64,000 bases of DNA from Tanypteryx hageni (Eukaryota > Arthropoda > Insecta > Odonata > Petaluridae), in NCBI GenBank assembly GCA_028673005.1, contig CM054116.1, forward strand, positions 74,612,838 through 74,676,837. The letters run 5' to 3'. The notes under the pieces are model-generated. The model worked only from the letters and a program-made list of their open reading frames with translations, was not told the origin of the DNA and did no database searches. Both the position numbers and the translations under genes were made by a program. This document shows, piece by piece, positions 1 to 16,646 of the stretch. Numbering within the stretch: the stretch's first letter is position 1; each line of letters opens with the position of its first letter.

Positions 1-1100
1 TCAAGCAGACTTTCTAGTTCAAGCAAACATGTTGGCATAAAAATTTCAGTTAACTGTATTTTGATTTCAACAACTAAGTGCCATAGTCAGTGTTAAATCA
101 TTAATTCTAAATTAACCACTTGATGACTTTTTATATCTTAATTAATTTTATGTCTACACATTTTAAATATTGATAGCTCCTTGAATTAGATGCTTAACAG
201 GAAATAATAACCCCATTAAACATTCTTCTTCTACTGTTCTTTTCTTCCGTAACATATGGAACTTTCCAAGGAATGGCATAAATATACTACTATTGTCTGC
301 ATTGAAAATTTTGCTACCGACTTTTACTTTTAAGGGGGATTTTTTTACCACTTTATTTCTATTGACCATTGAATACTTGCTTCAAATTGTTATTAAGCAA
401 TTTTATTTAAGTAATTAGGATTTAAGTCATTCAGAATAATTTTCCAACAAGGAGGAAAATGAAAAGTAGAATACTGGATCTGATTTTTTTTTTAATTTTT
501 TCTAATGAAGGGGTTATTTCTGTATCAAAAATGCTTTCACTCATTTAATTTACTACTTATTTAGTTATTAAAAAATATTCATCTAAGCTTGAAATTTCTT
601 ATTACCTAAATAGTTTGAAACTACTAAATATATTTCCATTGTTGGGTTTCCTTTTTTAGCCATATAAAAGTTTCTGAGGAAATTACAGTTTTATTTAAAG
701 TGAGGAAAAAAGAAATTTTATAATAACCTTCAGTGATATTGCAGTAAAATTTGTTATGATGACCCTAAAGTTGTATAGTATAGTGTCTTAGCCCACATAA
801 TACATGTTATCAATTCATTCTGATGTTAAAATCAATAGTGACTCTAAACTAGCATTTCAAGTTAAAATATCTAGAAAATTATTCTCAGCAGAGTGAGATA
901 GAATTTTCATTTGACTTGCATTTATAGCATTTAATCACCATTATTTTTGTTTTGATAACTCCATGTGTCTGGGCATTTTTCATGTTACTCTGAAGGATAA
1001 CAGAGTGAATTTATGTTTATTTTAGTTATTTTGTGCTCTCTTGAAATTACACCACTTTGGGATTAATTAATAATGAAAGATATTTTTTTATCCTATTTAG
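1..1100. other. intron or upstream sequence of MIB1, no coding signal
   Basis: AT-rich sequence upstream of the first recognisable MIB1 exon. Because the exon at 1101 is preceded by a good acceptor (pyrimidine tract then TTTAG), this stretch is most simply intron of MIB1. A 68-codon minus-strand open frame at 163-369 resembles nothing I recognise. I see no repeat with recognisable ends here. Confidence 0.5.
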
Positions 1101-5309
<4,209 letters not shown>

Positions 5310-5895
5310 GCATTGTTGTTTGAGAGTGCTTTGGTTGAGCACAATGGAAAATGCCTACAGTTGTTGGAAATTTGCACAGTAGTGGCTGGAAAATATTTGC
5401 ATCATTTCTTTCTATCTCAGGAGTTCACTAAGCAGCAGTATTTAAATATGGCCTAATTAATGCCCTTTATTTCAGTTGCCTACACATCATCCCAATTGAT
5501 TCAGTAAATTTCATATATTTCAGATTGTTTACAGATATATTTTTGAATTATTTGCTAAAAGTTAAGATATTTCATTTGTCTCCTTTATTTGATTATGTCA
5601 GTTTTAGGTGTTTTTGTTTTATCTTTCATCAGTCCAGTTAATTGCTTCGTGGTTTAAAGAATATTTTACAGTGTAGAATGTTCATTTATTTATAGAATGA
5701 AATGATTGTATTTCGTTAGGACATTTTAAAATATGTATCTTTATTTAACACTTCCTATTATAGATATTTCAATAGTCATAAAAATCATAGTTCATTTCAG
5801 CTTTTAATGAAATTGCTAGGCATTGCCAATGAAAATGTATACCCCTTTGACTTTTTATGTAATCAAGTCAATAAAGTATGCCAATTGAGTTGGCC
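5310..5895 (+). other. MIB1: MIB1 3' UTR with polyadenylation signal
   Basis: AT-rich sequence after the MIB1 stop. A canonical AATAAA lies at 5870-5875, followed by a GT-rich stretch (GTATGCCAATTGAGTTGG), which fits cleavage near 5890-5900. UTR end inferred from sequence only. Confidence 0.6.
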
Positions 5896-6839
5896 TTTAT
5901 TGCCGACTCATGCTTTTGTACTGTTGAATAAGAATTTAGGAATTCTAGTATAAAGGTGAATTTATTTTATAAAAAAGTAGATAGATAATCCCAATCAACC
6001 TTTCATTTGCATTCATCTGGAGGGTGTTAGATTAAAAAGCCTGGGATTTAAATCTTTTACAACAATTTGTTAATTAAAGGTGAATCAGTGAAGCAGTGAA
6101 AGAGAGTGGAATTGTAAACATAAAATGAAAAAGTGGTACCTAATCCAACTTGCCTGGAACCTCACCAAAACAAACAGTTTTCATTAATTATAACATGACA
6201 CATGCTGCCATCTCATAATTGACATTCTAAACATTTCAAAGGTGTTCTGAATGCCATTTGTCAATTACTCTTTTGGTATATGAAAGTCATTAGAAATGTT
6301 GGTTAGTTTTTATAATATACGCTGAAATTTAAAAGTGTTTCATTGATCTTCCTTGTAATTTTTCTCTATATGCTTTATATACCAATGCAAACCATGATTA
6401 TTTCTTATACATTTAATGTGTAGTTAAATCATCTGAAGATCTGAATCTGTTGAAGACTTTGTTAGTAAAACAAAGGGAAATTTCATATTCATAGATGAGT
6501 ATCAAATATGTTGCCTTAATTTAATATAATGTAATATTTCTGTATATTATTTTAATATAATTTTCATTATTCAATAATAGAGTGATTTCAATGATACCTG
6601 CACCAGTTGTGCAAGGGATGGCAAACTCAGCTTTGTGCCTACCTCCAATTTTCAAAAATGAATATTGTGAATTAGTATAAACAAAACATCTGCTATTCCC
6701 AAATTTTGCTACTCTTGGCAACTGCCTAGTTTGTCTTAAGGTTTAAGGTCTTTTCTTGAAATATAGCCGTATTGAAAAGGCAAGTTCATTCAAGTTGAGA
6801 TTCATTAATTTTTGATGAACAATTAATAATAGCATAAAT
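5896..6839. other. intergenic, nothing recognised
   Basis: AT-rich sequence between the MIB1 poly(A) region and the first Helitron-like block. Only short random frames; no repeat termini or RNA structures that I can support. Confidence 0.5.
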
Positions 6840-8960
6840 GAGAATATTCAGATATGAATTTTTGTCTCTATGCCTTTTGTTGCTATTAGGTTACTAGGGA
6901 GATGTCCGTTGAAATTCAACGGGGAAGTTTTTTTATGAAATTTCATTAATAGATGTGATGCAAAGCTATTATCCAAGACAATGGTGCGCAATTACTCAAT
7001 ACCGGCAACAATGCAACTCACTAAGGATACATCAAATTATCTCATTAAAAACTGATGTTGATCGATTCAAAAATTGATGGTAGGAAAACCAACTTTCATT
7101 CTTTTAGGCATTCGTTGTTTCAAATCTCGAATCCCTACAATGATTCTAAGTAATGTTAACATTCAAATGATTTATGTTGTAAATTAAAATGTATTCTTCA
7201 TAAATAATGCAACGGATATTGTTTATATTGGTAGCTATGAAAATTATTTCCCTCTCCTTCTCTCTCTCTCTTCTATTAAAAACATTCAAAGCATGCTTTC
7301 ACCCATAAGGATTGAAATAACAATTGGATTTCGAGGTTTTAAAATGTAATTGGTTGGCAAGACAACATCCCGTTAAAATGTCAAGATTTTCCCAAAATGC
7401 GTGAATTAAATGTTTAGCATGAGAGATTTCAAACTGTAGGTGGAAAAGATGAACAGATTAAGAAACTTCATAATTTTTTCTTTAAAATGGTTTATATTCA
7501 AAGATTGTAGGCCAGTTTTTTCTAATTTTAATTTCCAAAAGAAGAAAAGCTTGCACATCAAAAAGGCTATGTTTACGTGTTATCTTATGGGAAATGGAAA
7601 TGTCTTCCTTGTAGTCGAACCCATGACTTTTTTCAAGATTTTTTTGTTATCACCTTAAAACGTGTATCTAGCATTTCTGTCAAATTTTAAATGTCTCTCG
7701 ATCCTTGATAGAGCTATTCATATTTTTATAGTGTGACAGAGGGAGGGACAGAAGAAGGCTTTTATAGAATTTAGATAAATATGTTTGGCCGGCACTTTGA
7801 CTTAGTAATAGTCTGGACACACAATGCATGCAAAATAATGCATTGGTGAGGAGTTTGCTGAATTTTGTAAATAAGTCAGAGGGAAAAGATTCTATAGAAA
7901 ATGTGAACCCATTATTTTAAATCATTTTTGCTTTGAGGTAACATGTTTAATATAAAAGAAGAGTGTTTGTCTGTCTTCTATGCATTTGAACACTCTGGGA
8001 GCCAGCGTAACCAAATTTTCTATGAAATCCGCATTCATCCAGGGTAAGGTTGAGGATTATGTTTTCATCCGATTCCAAGGTCCCAAGTTCAATTCCAGAA
8101 GTTTAACTTTTTCCATTTAGAAGAGCTTGGAAATGAGTACGGCATATTTTCTCGGACACCGTGAGAGCCAGAGCATTGAGTTTACGTTAACCCAGGGGAA
8201 GGTCAAGGGAGTTTGCTTCCAATCCGTAAGTCCCAAGTTTGGTTCCAGGAGCTTTTATTTTTCCCATTAAAATAGCATTGAAATGAGTACAGCATATTTT
8301 TCATTAGCATCTTAAAATTACTTATTATCAACAAAGAAACTCAAAACCTTTCCAAAAAAAGGCCTAAAAGAATACATTTTTATTCTGACACCATCAATTT
8401 TTGAAGAGGCATCAAATAAATATGCAAATATGTTTTGAAAGCGAAAATTCAAGGTTTTTAGCCTACTTTCCAGAATGGAAATACACTTATAGTTTTGTCG
8501 TTGTGTCTGTCTGTCCATCCATCCCACCCTATTAACTTTTGAACCAATAGACCGATTTTCATGAAACATAAAAATCTCGCTACATGGGCGGAGCTCCCGA
8601 GGATAGTTTTTGTTGTTTACATGGGAAATCTGAAATCCATCATGCAGGGTAATTTTCTCTTGCACATTAAAATATCTTAGAATTGTAATATCGGAGCGAG
8701 TTTTGTACTATTCTATGAGAGTGTTGCCATAGCAACAACTATTGTTGGACTCAGATTCGATAAATTCTAATACATACATGCATTATTTTGCCACACAAAT
8801 GTGCATGATCAACTTAATATTCTGTTCGAATGTGTTTGTAGCATTTTATAATGGTAAATTATGAAATTTGGGAACACAAAGAGCTATATATCTGCGATGA
8901 CTTTAAAGCTATTAAAGTCAATATAAGTATTAAATAAATGATTAAATGGAAAATAGGCAT
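6840..8960. repeat. non-coding interspersed repeat block, Helitron-like
   Basis: Segment 7081-7440 matches, in inverted orientation, 42693-43058 over about 360 bp (shared landmarks: CAACGAATGC, an AGAG-rich tract, TTTTAACGGGATGTTG, CCTACAGTTTGAAAT). At about 8490-8640 the text TTGTGTCTGTCTGTCCATCC then AACTTTTGAACCAATAGACC and TTTTCATGAAAC is typical of arthropod Helitron 5' regions. GTGACAGAGGGAGGGACAGA at 7733 corresponds to an inverted stretch at 42368-42402. The block is non-coding; outer limits are approximate. Confidence 0.55.
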
Positions 8961-10002
8961 CATAAGTTCTGTTTGGATCATCTTGTTTTCATAATAGTTT
9001 CATGGGCTACATAAAACACACTCAGGGATCGTACCAACCCTGCAGACCAGTTGCCCATGCATGAAGTATTGGAAAACCATGATGGAATTCAATCTTACAA
9101 ATACCTTTGACAAAAAATCAAAAACAACATTCAAAAGAACTCATTTGAATTAATAAGTATTTACTAATGTATCCCAAATTTAATGTTAAATATATAAACA
9201 GTTTTTGATAGATAAAAAATTATATTTGGTAGGAAAATTAAAAAATGATTTTGAAATTTTTGAAACACTGGTGGTGGGCCACATAAAATATCTTGTGGCC
9301 CGCAGGTAGGTTAATTGAGGTTATGCTGTAGTTTAAAACTCAATTTTGAGTTTTGTTTTTCAATTCTAATATTTATATCTCAAATGACTGGTGGGTTTCA
9401 ACTGGAATAACATCAAACCATTAAAACTAGAAAAAATGTATAATTATTAATTTTAACATATTATTGTAATTTGATGTTGTCAGTCTTTTGGCTCTTTGGT
9501 TTCTGGCCCTTCATCTGGGTCCCCTAAATCAGGGCTCTTTAACCTTTTTTTGCTGATATACCTCTTGGAGCAGTTTTTAAATGATTGGCTGCCCCTTGAT
9601 ACATTTTAAAGTGATAATGAAACTAATAACACTTGTAGGTGGGCTGAAAAAATCGAATTTTACCAGACGGAATTCGGCGTATGCAAAAATGTTGTGTATT
9701 GATAGAGTATTATCCATGCAGAATTTTTTTGAAATCGGATAATATTTAACCTTGCCGCCAGAGCACTCAAGTTTAAAATTTTATGAAAATGTCTTCATAA
9801 AGGTTCCAACCCTTCAGGTGACAAAACCGGGACAAAACAATTTCTGTAGATGAAAAACTGAGACATAACCAGGTAATCTTCTGTTATTTTTATTTGTTAC
9901 ACGAGCTTAAATGTAATATAAATGAAATATGCGTAGCTTAAACCTATTTTTTATTGCTATTACATAATTTTATTAATTTTCCAAATACAATATTATAATA
10001 GT

Positions 10003-10321
10003 TAGGCTTGCCTTATTTTCGAACCACGCAATCCAGATATTGGGGGATGAGAGGGGGAAGGGAGGGAGGGTATTCAAAAACTACCAAAAGAAAAAACCAG
10101 AATTGTTTTTAATATTACAATATTAAATCTAAAATTCAATATTTTAACAAAAAGGAAATTATTTGACACTGGGAATCACTTTATTTATTCAGAAAGAATT
10201 TTTTTACCACTACCCCTGACTTTGGCTCATATTTATTTTCCGGGACAGAACAACAAACTGACTGGGACAAGACCTTGAAACCGGAACAATCCCGGTCAAA
10301 CAGGGACATATGGTAAGCCTA
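10003..10321. mobile_element. possible DNA-transposon MITE
   Basis: Left end TAGGCTTGCCTTATTTTCG and right end CCCGGTCAAACAGGGACATATGGTAAGCCTA form imperfect terminal inverted repeats (TAGGCTTrCC core). It contains GGGACAGAACAAC and GGGACAAGACC motifs and no coding sequence. No clean target-site duplication seen, so this is tentative. Confidence 0.35.
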
Positions 10322-11547
10322 TCCATAGGTCCTATTTTATAAACATTAGATAACTGGATCGTTTGTGGACTGCCTGAATGATATGTGAGATTCCAGTAAA
10401 GTATTGTATTACAATAAAGGATGCAGTTCTATAAAACGCAGCCAAAACTAAGGAACCAATGTTACTCTTATTATATGTAGAGACAGTAAAAGGGCTGAAT
10501 GAAAGTTAAGTGATAGTATAAAATTCTAATCAATACTAAAAATAATTTTTGTGATACTATGAAATTTTGATCATGAAGTTTGATAGATCATGGAGGGAAA
10601 AGTTTGCTGGTTTTCAACTTGAAAAGAATAAAGAAAAGCATGTCTTTTTATCATGTTTTTTGTCTGGCACATCAGTTAAAATGTGTTAGAGAAAATATTT
10701 GAAGTGATTATGATTTAGTAAATTATTTTCTTTAAATAAATAATGATGTATCAATCACTATAATTTTGAAACATTAAAATTTGGATGTTTTGAAAAACTA
10801 AGATAATATTTTAAAATTGCAAACTTACTGTTTCACCATTAGGTATATTTTCAAAGATAAATTTTTGCTGCTTGATTTGTGTACCCTGATGACAGATACG
10901 TACATGAGTTTCTTGTTTTTGTTTCATTTGACTTATTAGTTTGCTCTAACAAACAACACTATCAATGTAGAAACAAATTATACACATTTAATATGTCAGA
11001 AAGAGATAAGTCATCTCGTCAAGAAAGGAATCATAAAGTTAGATGTGAGTGCAATTCGAACAAATATTATTTTTGCAAAAATAATTCAAGAAAACCTTGC
11101 CAGAAGTATGCATTACAGTATATAATTGTTTTATGGAGAGAGTAACATGTAAACTTCACTAAATCATTGAAATTTTGTAATTATGAAATGCAAAATATGT
11201 ACATACTGTGGAAGAGTGAAGTGCAGGAGATCCCAGAGCTATATATGCCTGACTTATGAACAAAGCTCTTTAAGGTATTAATATTTTAATAATTCGGCAT
11301 ACAAATGCCAATCTGCACAAATGAACCAGTTGTCACTCTTGGGGACTACAGGCAGAGCATAGCATCCACTCTTTGTGAGATGTTCTGAGACGTAGTGGTC
11401 TGTTACACTCTTACTCAGTAAGTTGTTCATTGCCCTCCGAGTGAGAGCAGTAAAAGAAAACTGGACAAAATAAAGCATTCTGAGAAAGGGAAATATGCCA
11501 TCTCAGATTGACCATTTGTTTTGTTTAAATTTTTCGACAATCAAGAC

Positions 11548-11837
11548 CAAGGCCGGTGAAATACTGAAGGAGGCCCAGATGCAAATATCCATGGTGGCCC
11601 CATGAGATTAATATGTATAGTAATAACGAACAATATTTATGGGAGCCCCAGTTTTAAAATTGTGACTTTTTCAGAATGTTTTTTTAAAATCAGTTTGGCA
11701 AGTGATTTTTTTAGTAAAAGTTGACACAAAATTTACACTGATACTTTAATAATTGAGATCTTCAAATTTTGGGAGGCCCCAATATTCAGGGGCCCAGATG
11801 CCTTGCATCTGCCTTACCTCCCCTTTGCCTGGCCCTG
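11548..11837. mobile_element. hAT-type MITE with 8-bp TSD
   Basis: 290-bp element starting CAAGGCCGGTGAAATACTG and ending CTTTGCCTGGCCCTG. The inner ends also mirror each other (GGCCCAGATGCAA near the left, TTGCATCTG and CAGGGGCCCAGATG near the right). Flanking 8-mers ATCAAGAC (11540-11547) and ATCGAGAC (11838-11845) match at 7 of 8, which is the hAT target-site size. No coding sequence. Confidence 0.75.
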
Positions 11838-12438
11838 ATCGAGACAGCTATAATTTACAACAGTATTGCTTTCTTCTATTATTCATTGCAGATGTACAAT
11901 AGTTCACCTAAATAATGAGTTATACATAAATATAGACTTTTGTGAGCTGGCATGGGAACCGAATCACCCTTTATAACATTGTGTAAATGGAAGTTCATAA
12001 CAAAAAATGTACAAATGAGCTTCTAGAAAGAAACCTTTTTGTAACGAGGGAGACTTCCTGTACATATTAATATTGAAGTGTATATTGAATCAGAAATTAA
12101 GCGTTAATGGCTTAAATTGGTCGTATGAAAAATATATTGTGAAAAAGTACGATTTTTGTTTTTATTATGAATAATATTAATGGCTATTTTAGGTGAATGA
12201 GAATATACTTAGGTGAAGGATCTTTTTATGTTATCATGTAACATTCATGTAACTATCATCTTAAATAATTCAAATTCTATAATTAGAAGATGGATATATT
12301 TTTTAGTAAAATGGCAGCAAGCATATCATCTTAACTGCATTAGTTATTGAAGTGGCAATTCCGAATTTAAATGTTCATTGAAACTTAATCATTTTCACAG
12401 ATTAGGTTAATCAATCTGTTCTGGTACCTACCATAGGA

Positions 12439-13122
12439 CAGGGCTGGCTGTGTATTTTGCAGCACACTGGCCAAATAAATTTGCAGGGCCCAAAAATGTT
12501 TAATTAACCAATTTTTAATTGAAACAAAATTTTTTCAATGTATGTTTACATATATAAATCTAACCTAACAAAATATTTTACACCTACATTTTACCGGGTC
12601 AAATTTTGTACATCACTGAAATCAATTTTTCTTTACAATTTTTTTTCTATAATAATCCAAGAGATTGATTAGCCAGAAATACACACAAATCATTTAGACA
12701 ATCCTATTAATCTTTCTTGAGTTATTGTAGATCTTAAATAGTTATTTATCAGTTTAAATTTTGAAATATTTCTGCTAAAGCCACAGTTATAGGAGTTGTA
12801 AATGAAATCATCAATGCAATATATACATTTGGGTACACATCTTCCATTTGATTAGTGCATATTAATTTCAAACATTCTGCAGCACCACCACAGTCTATAT
12901 GAATAATATCTCAGAAAATGTCAACTCCTTTGCCATCTATATTGCAAGAATCGCCATCCTGCAAACTGAGAGGAAGATCCATGCAGGGTTTTTACATCTC
13001 TTCATTATTTATATTGAAATAATATTGAAAAAAGCACCCTGAGGCCCTTTGCGGTACAGGGACCCATGTCCCGAGGGGCTCTGGGCAACTGCCCTCGTTG
13101 TCCAATTATTTTGCCGGCCCTG
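12439..13122. mobile_element. hAT-type non-autonomous element with 8-bp TSD
   Basis: 684-bp element beginning CAGGGCTGGC and ending GCCGGCCCTG, with flanking 8-mers CCATAGGA (12431-12438) and CCATTGGA (13123-13130), 7 of 8 identical. Short TIRs and an 8-bp duplication fit hAT. It carries a SINE tail fragment at 12646-12688. No transposase remains visible. Confidence 0.8.
12646..12688 (+). repeat. SINE 3'-tail fragment
   Basis: CTATAATAATCCAAGAGATT followed by GATTAGCCAGAAATACACAC is almost identical to the tail of the SINEs at 1596 and 51658. Only the tail is present, as expected of a severely 5'-truncated insertion or a captured fragment inside the surrounding hAT element. Confidence 0.72.
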
Positions 13123-13744
13123 CCATTGGATACTTAAAAGTGAGTGGGTACAAACCAATTGCACAACTTCCAACCTGAAGAATTGATCCTTACCCACATG
13201 CACACATTAGGGTGGGTTGAAAATGGTGGTTTTTATTTATATTTTTTTGGATGTTACGTTGTTTTGGTGCCCGTAGGTGGCCTGCAAAAGTTGATTTCAT
13301 TCGGACATTATTTACATCTCCCCTAGGGGTGTTATATAAACTGTCTATTTTCACAATTTTCCCTGGTTTTTCTGCAATATTTCCATTGTAAGATGAGTTA
13401 CACTAACCGGGAACACAACAATCCATTCGTTTCATCAAGCACAAGAAAAAATGTTGTATGATAAATTTTGATCAAGACCAATTTTAGCCCCCATTTGGGC
13501 AAAAATCGTATTTTTCAGAGAGAATTCCGGTTTGGGTGAAGGATATCATTACAGATTTCTAACAAAACTTGAGGGCTCTGCATATCGGATGTCCTTATAG
13601 TACGTAAGTACCCAGGATACTACCTACTGTAAACTTATTCGGACTGGAAGGAACCCACAGTTGGACCTTTTGCTTGTAATGGCACATTTATAAGGCAATA
13701 AGTTTTTATATTATGCTCCAATTGTATTTTGTCGTTTTTTAAAT

Positions 13745-14395
13745 ACCAAACCAAAGACAAAGAATGATGAAATATTTCCTTCTATACCAGAAGATGGGCT
13801 GAATAGTGACCTATCTTTCAGTGAATATGAAAGGGAATTTTACAAGGAAAAAATATCTGCTTGTGACTTTAGCAAAATTTCACAAACTGAATCACTTGAG
13901 GAAAGTTCTGCAGGCAAAGAAAACAAGATTGACTTGGTACAATAAAGAAGACAAAAATGTGACAAATGTTTCCTATCATTTTACTCCAGCTTCTAACACT
14001 TATTTGAAAGACCCTTTTCTGCTGTTTTTTACAAGTGAAATGTTTTACCAGTGCATCAAGCGTACTAATTTGTATGCCATAGAGATTTCAATTATAAAAA
14101 TATTTGGGTTGACATGACTGCACAAGAATTGAGTTTGGTTGGGAATTATTCTTAAGAGCATACATAACCATCCATGCATGAAAGACTAGTGGTCCACCAA
14201 TAAAGCACTGAATGCAGCAGGTGTATCAGAGGTTATGTCCAGGAACAGATTTTTATTAATTTTGCAGAATTTTCATTTGAGTGACATTCTCAACAGCCAC
14301 AAAAAATGATCCTAATTTCAATAAGTTATGTAAAGTAATGCCCATCCTCAAGAACTTGAACAAAACTTTTCAAAAACAATAATTTCTGTTCAAGT
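13745..14395 (+). pseudogene. piggyBac-like transposase remnant
   Basis: Frame-shifted pieces read in order like a piggyBac transposase N-terminal half: acidic SIPEDGLNSDLSFSEYE, then DPFLLFFTSEMFYQCIKRTN with LYA, DMTAQELSL, then VSEVMSRNRFLLILQNFHLS and DPNFNKLCKVMPILKNLNK. The 'FFT.E......TN.YA' and 'MSRNRF..IL...H.SD' motifs are characteristic of the family. Several stops and frame changes, and the catalytic part beyond ~14400 is missing. Ends with TTAA not located. Confidence 0.75.
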
Positions 14396-14560
14396 GATAA
14401 ATGACTTAGGATATATATACTTTGCTTCTATTTTTCAAAACCTTTAATTTGTAAAATATTTTCTCTGGATAAATATCAACTTTAAAATGGATATATTTCT
14501 ACAACAGATGAAATCTATTTCTGCTCATTGTGAAAGGAGTTACTACATTTTTATACATAA

Positions 14561-14915
14561 CTAGCTGGAATACCCAGCATTGCCCAGGACCATTTTAAGC
14601 CACCAACAAGTGTATAAAATACTCGTAATATATGTACTTCAATCATAGCTTAAATTTTATCTATCAGCATTGCTTCAGAAGCTTAATGTTTCACAATTGA
14701 AAATGTTGCAAAGTGCACTCGGACCCCTTCCCCAGTAGAACTTATTTTTCTATAATGTAATTTATTGAATACACTAAAAAAGCAATATTCTAATATATTT
14801 CTAAACATATGAATTATTCTGACAATTTTCTCAATGATAGATGGAAAACAGCATTTATTGAATTAAGCACCCCCCAAGTTTTTGTTATACCCAATGCTGC
14901 TCACAGGATAAAATG
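14561..14915 (-). mobile_element. Helitron-like 3' end (minus strand)
   Basis: On the minus strand the sequence ends CCTGGGCAATGCTGGGTATTCCAG then CTAG|T: a GC-rich hairpin-like segment about 10 bp before CTAG followed by T, the Helitron 3' terminus layout. It resembles the terminus at 4155-4184. The upstream limit is unknown and no coding is present. Confidence 0.45.
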
Positions 14916-14921
14916 ATATAC

Positions 14922-15540
14922 CAGACATGGCCAACGCGCGGCTCTTCGATACCTTCAACGTGGCTCTCCTCAATAATTTTAAATATATTTTTAATACAAA
15001 ACATAAATAATTAAATGAAATTGCACGAAGCTTGATGACTCTATGTTACGAATTGATACTGGGCAGCTCATCATCCTGAACAACACATTGCCCACCTGCG
15101 TCCTGCGCGTTACTTCCCGATCACTTCACCTTTATTTTGAATCGTTTCGTACATATGAGTCATTATATTTGTGTTTACGATTGCCTTGCCTCGTGGCTGA
15201 AATCTTGATGCTTCATATGTTCTGTCATATCAACCCAGAGAGATATTTTAGGCTAGTTCTGCTTCGACTTCAAAGCAGTAAAATCTCATAGGGCAAAGTA
15301 GTCAAATTTCATAGATTTCAAAAATGTATACCCAAGCCACAGCCGATGATAGAAATAAGGAAGAGGACCAAGATGACTAAAATATATGCTGCTGTAGCAT
15401 ATTACTATATATTATATAGTAATATGCTACATAATGTTTAAATATTTTATTGGCTCACTGCATGTTATTGTGGCTCTTCGGTCATGTTCATTGCAGTATT
15501 GTGGCCCCTGCTCAGGCCTAGGTTGGCCACCCGTTCTATA
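14922..15540. mobile_element. possible hAT element
   Basis: Left end CAGACATGGCCAACGCGCGG and right end GGTTGGCCACCCGTTCTA resemble the 'TGGCCAAC' TIRs of hAT elements. CGGCTCTTCG near the left and GGCTCTTCGG near the right are shared. An 82-codon plus-strand frame inside (15043-15291) resembles nothing clear. No convincing 8-bp TSD. Contains the palindrome at 15393-15431. Confidence 0.4.
15393..15431. repeat. 39-bp near-perfect palindrome
   Basis: TGTAGCATATTACTATATA and its exact reverse complement (19-bp arms) flank a single T. It lies inside the putative hAT element and could extrude as a cruciform or fold as a hairpin; no evidence that it is a microRNA precursor. Confidence 0.8.
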
Positions 15541-15922
15541 CCTATGCAAAGTTTTGTGACGTTATCTTCAACGGTGTGGATTTTTTATAGCTGACAAACA
15601 AACAATTTCAGATTTATAGCTATCTCAATTCTGATAATATGCTTTTAAGCAACTTAACCAATTCCATATACAATGACAATTCTAAGAATTTTTAAATTTC
15701 TTTTTGGCTAGACTTACAAAACTTCTGGTGCAAAGTGATATTAAGAACAAAGCCGTAAGATATAATTGGAACGTTTTGGTGCATTATGTACCCTGTCATC
15801 CACCAATTTGGTTGAGTTCAGCTATTTAAATGCGTATTTATTTTTTTAGTTTTGACTATAAGATACGCCAAAATAAAAACAATTCGTCCAAAAATTAGGT
15901 CAACAGTAAAATGGTCCGTTTA

Positions 15923-16292
15923 TTATTCAGGTTTGAGAAACATTTTTGGTTTATTATCAGTGTTGTTACTTTTTGTCCACGTATATCTTGAGCTTTTCTC
16001 TTTTCTTCGTTTTGGTGGATTTATCAATTCCTCCGGTGTAACAACTTCTCCTTTAAACTTTCGAGATATCGTTCCAGCTAAAGTGCCGTATTTCCATGCC
16101 ATTTCCTCGTCAGAAATATCCTTCTCAGCACGGCGCTCAGCAGCTTCCTGCTCCAAACGGGCTTTAGCCTCCTCTTCTTCAATCTCAGCCTGCATCATAC
16201 GTTCCACAGCGGGATTAAAGCCATGGAAAGATAATCGACCCATGATCAAATCCTCACATGGACCATAACTTGGCTCCAGTACATACTTGCTC
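15923..16292 (-). CDS. MPHOSPH6: MPHOSPH6 exon 3
   Basis: The first G completes a Glu codon split after exon 2. It carries the conserved MPHOSPH6 signature, the SDEEMA block and the KMFLKPE end, with TAA at 15925-15923. Frame upstream of the acceptor has a stop (TGA), which supports the splice. Confidence 0.9.
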
Positions 16293-16646
16293 CTTCATCA
16301 AGCCAGGAACGCGAAAAAAATTTCATTAAGTAATGGGTCTAATAAACAATTTTGATTGTAACAAATCACAGGTATTTGGACAGTCACCAACAATTGTCTG
16401 TTATCTTACTCTTTCATTCCTGGTGTGATTTCGTGGGAGAACATTATTTGCCGATCCTCATCTTCTTTCTCTTTTTCAGCCTTCTCTTTACTCCTTTTCA
16501 TGAACTATCAGAATGCAACATTTTATAAGTATAGAAGGAAACAACGATATTTCAAATTATATTTTTTCAATGTATACATCATACAATACCTTCATCTCCA
16601 AAATGTTTTTCGAAAGTTTCCTTTTATTACTACTTCTAAAATCCAT
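15923..16646 (-). CDS. MPHOSPH6: M-phase phosphoprotein 6, complete three-exon gene
   Basis: Three exons on the minus strand (16646-16590, 16504-16410, 16292-15923) join in phase to a 173-aa protein. It matches MPHOSPH6, a small nuclear protein that associates with the RNA exosome and Mtr4-type helicase and takes part in 5.8S rRNA maturation. Recognisable blocks in order: LSKNILEMK (residues ~11-19), FMKRS (~20-24), PCEDLIMGRLSFHGFNPAVE (~61-80), an acidic/basic helix rich in E, A and R, DISDEEMAWKYGTLAGTISR (~105-124), and the terminal KMFLKPE. Length is close to the ~160 aa of vertebrate homologues. Splice sites are canonical: AAG|GTATTG, ATAG|TTC, AAAGA|GTAAGA, GAAG|GAGC. It is divergent from the TDRD12 gene, ~570 bp away. 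An AATAAA on this strand lies at 15842-15837, about 80 bases past the stop. Confidence 0.92.
16410..16504 (-). CDS. MPHOSPH6: MPHOSPH6 exon 2
   Basis: 95 bases, acceptor CTGATAG, donor AAAGA|GTAAGA. It encodes FMKRSKEKAEKEKEDED and the start of the conserved middle, a charged helix as in homologues. Confidence 0.87.
16590..16646 (-). CDS. MPHOSPH6: MPHOSPH6 exon 1 (start)
   Basis: 57 bases from ATG at 16646-16644 in the context GTGAAAATGG, a good initiation context. It encodes 19 residues ending LSKNILEMK, matching the conserved N-terminus of the family; donor AAG|GTATTG. Confidence 0.87.

Noticed and set aside
163..369. 68-codon minus-strand open frame
   Set aside because: No recognisable domain, no supporting splice or promoter signal; short for chance in this sequence.
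9530..9660. hAT element starting CAGGGCTCTTTAACC
   Set aside because: Only one end is visible and no matching right terminus or 8-bp duplication was found.
10879..11145. 88-codon plus-strand open frame with several Cys
   Set aside because: Cys spacing fits no zinc-finger pattern that I know, and no flanking gene structure is visible.
15852..16268. 138-codon plus-strand open frame
   Set aside because: Antisense shadow of MPHOSPH6 exon 3, which has clear family similarity and proper splice sites.
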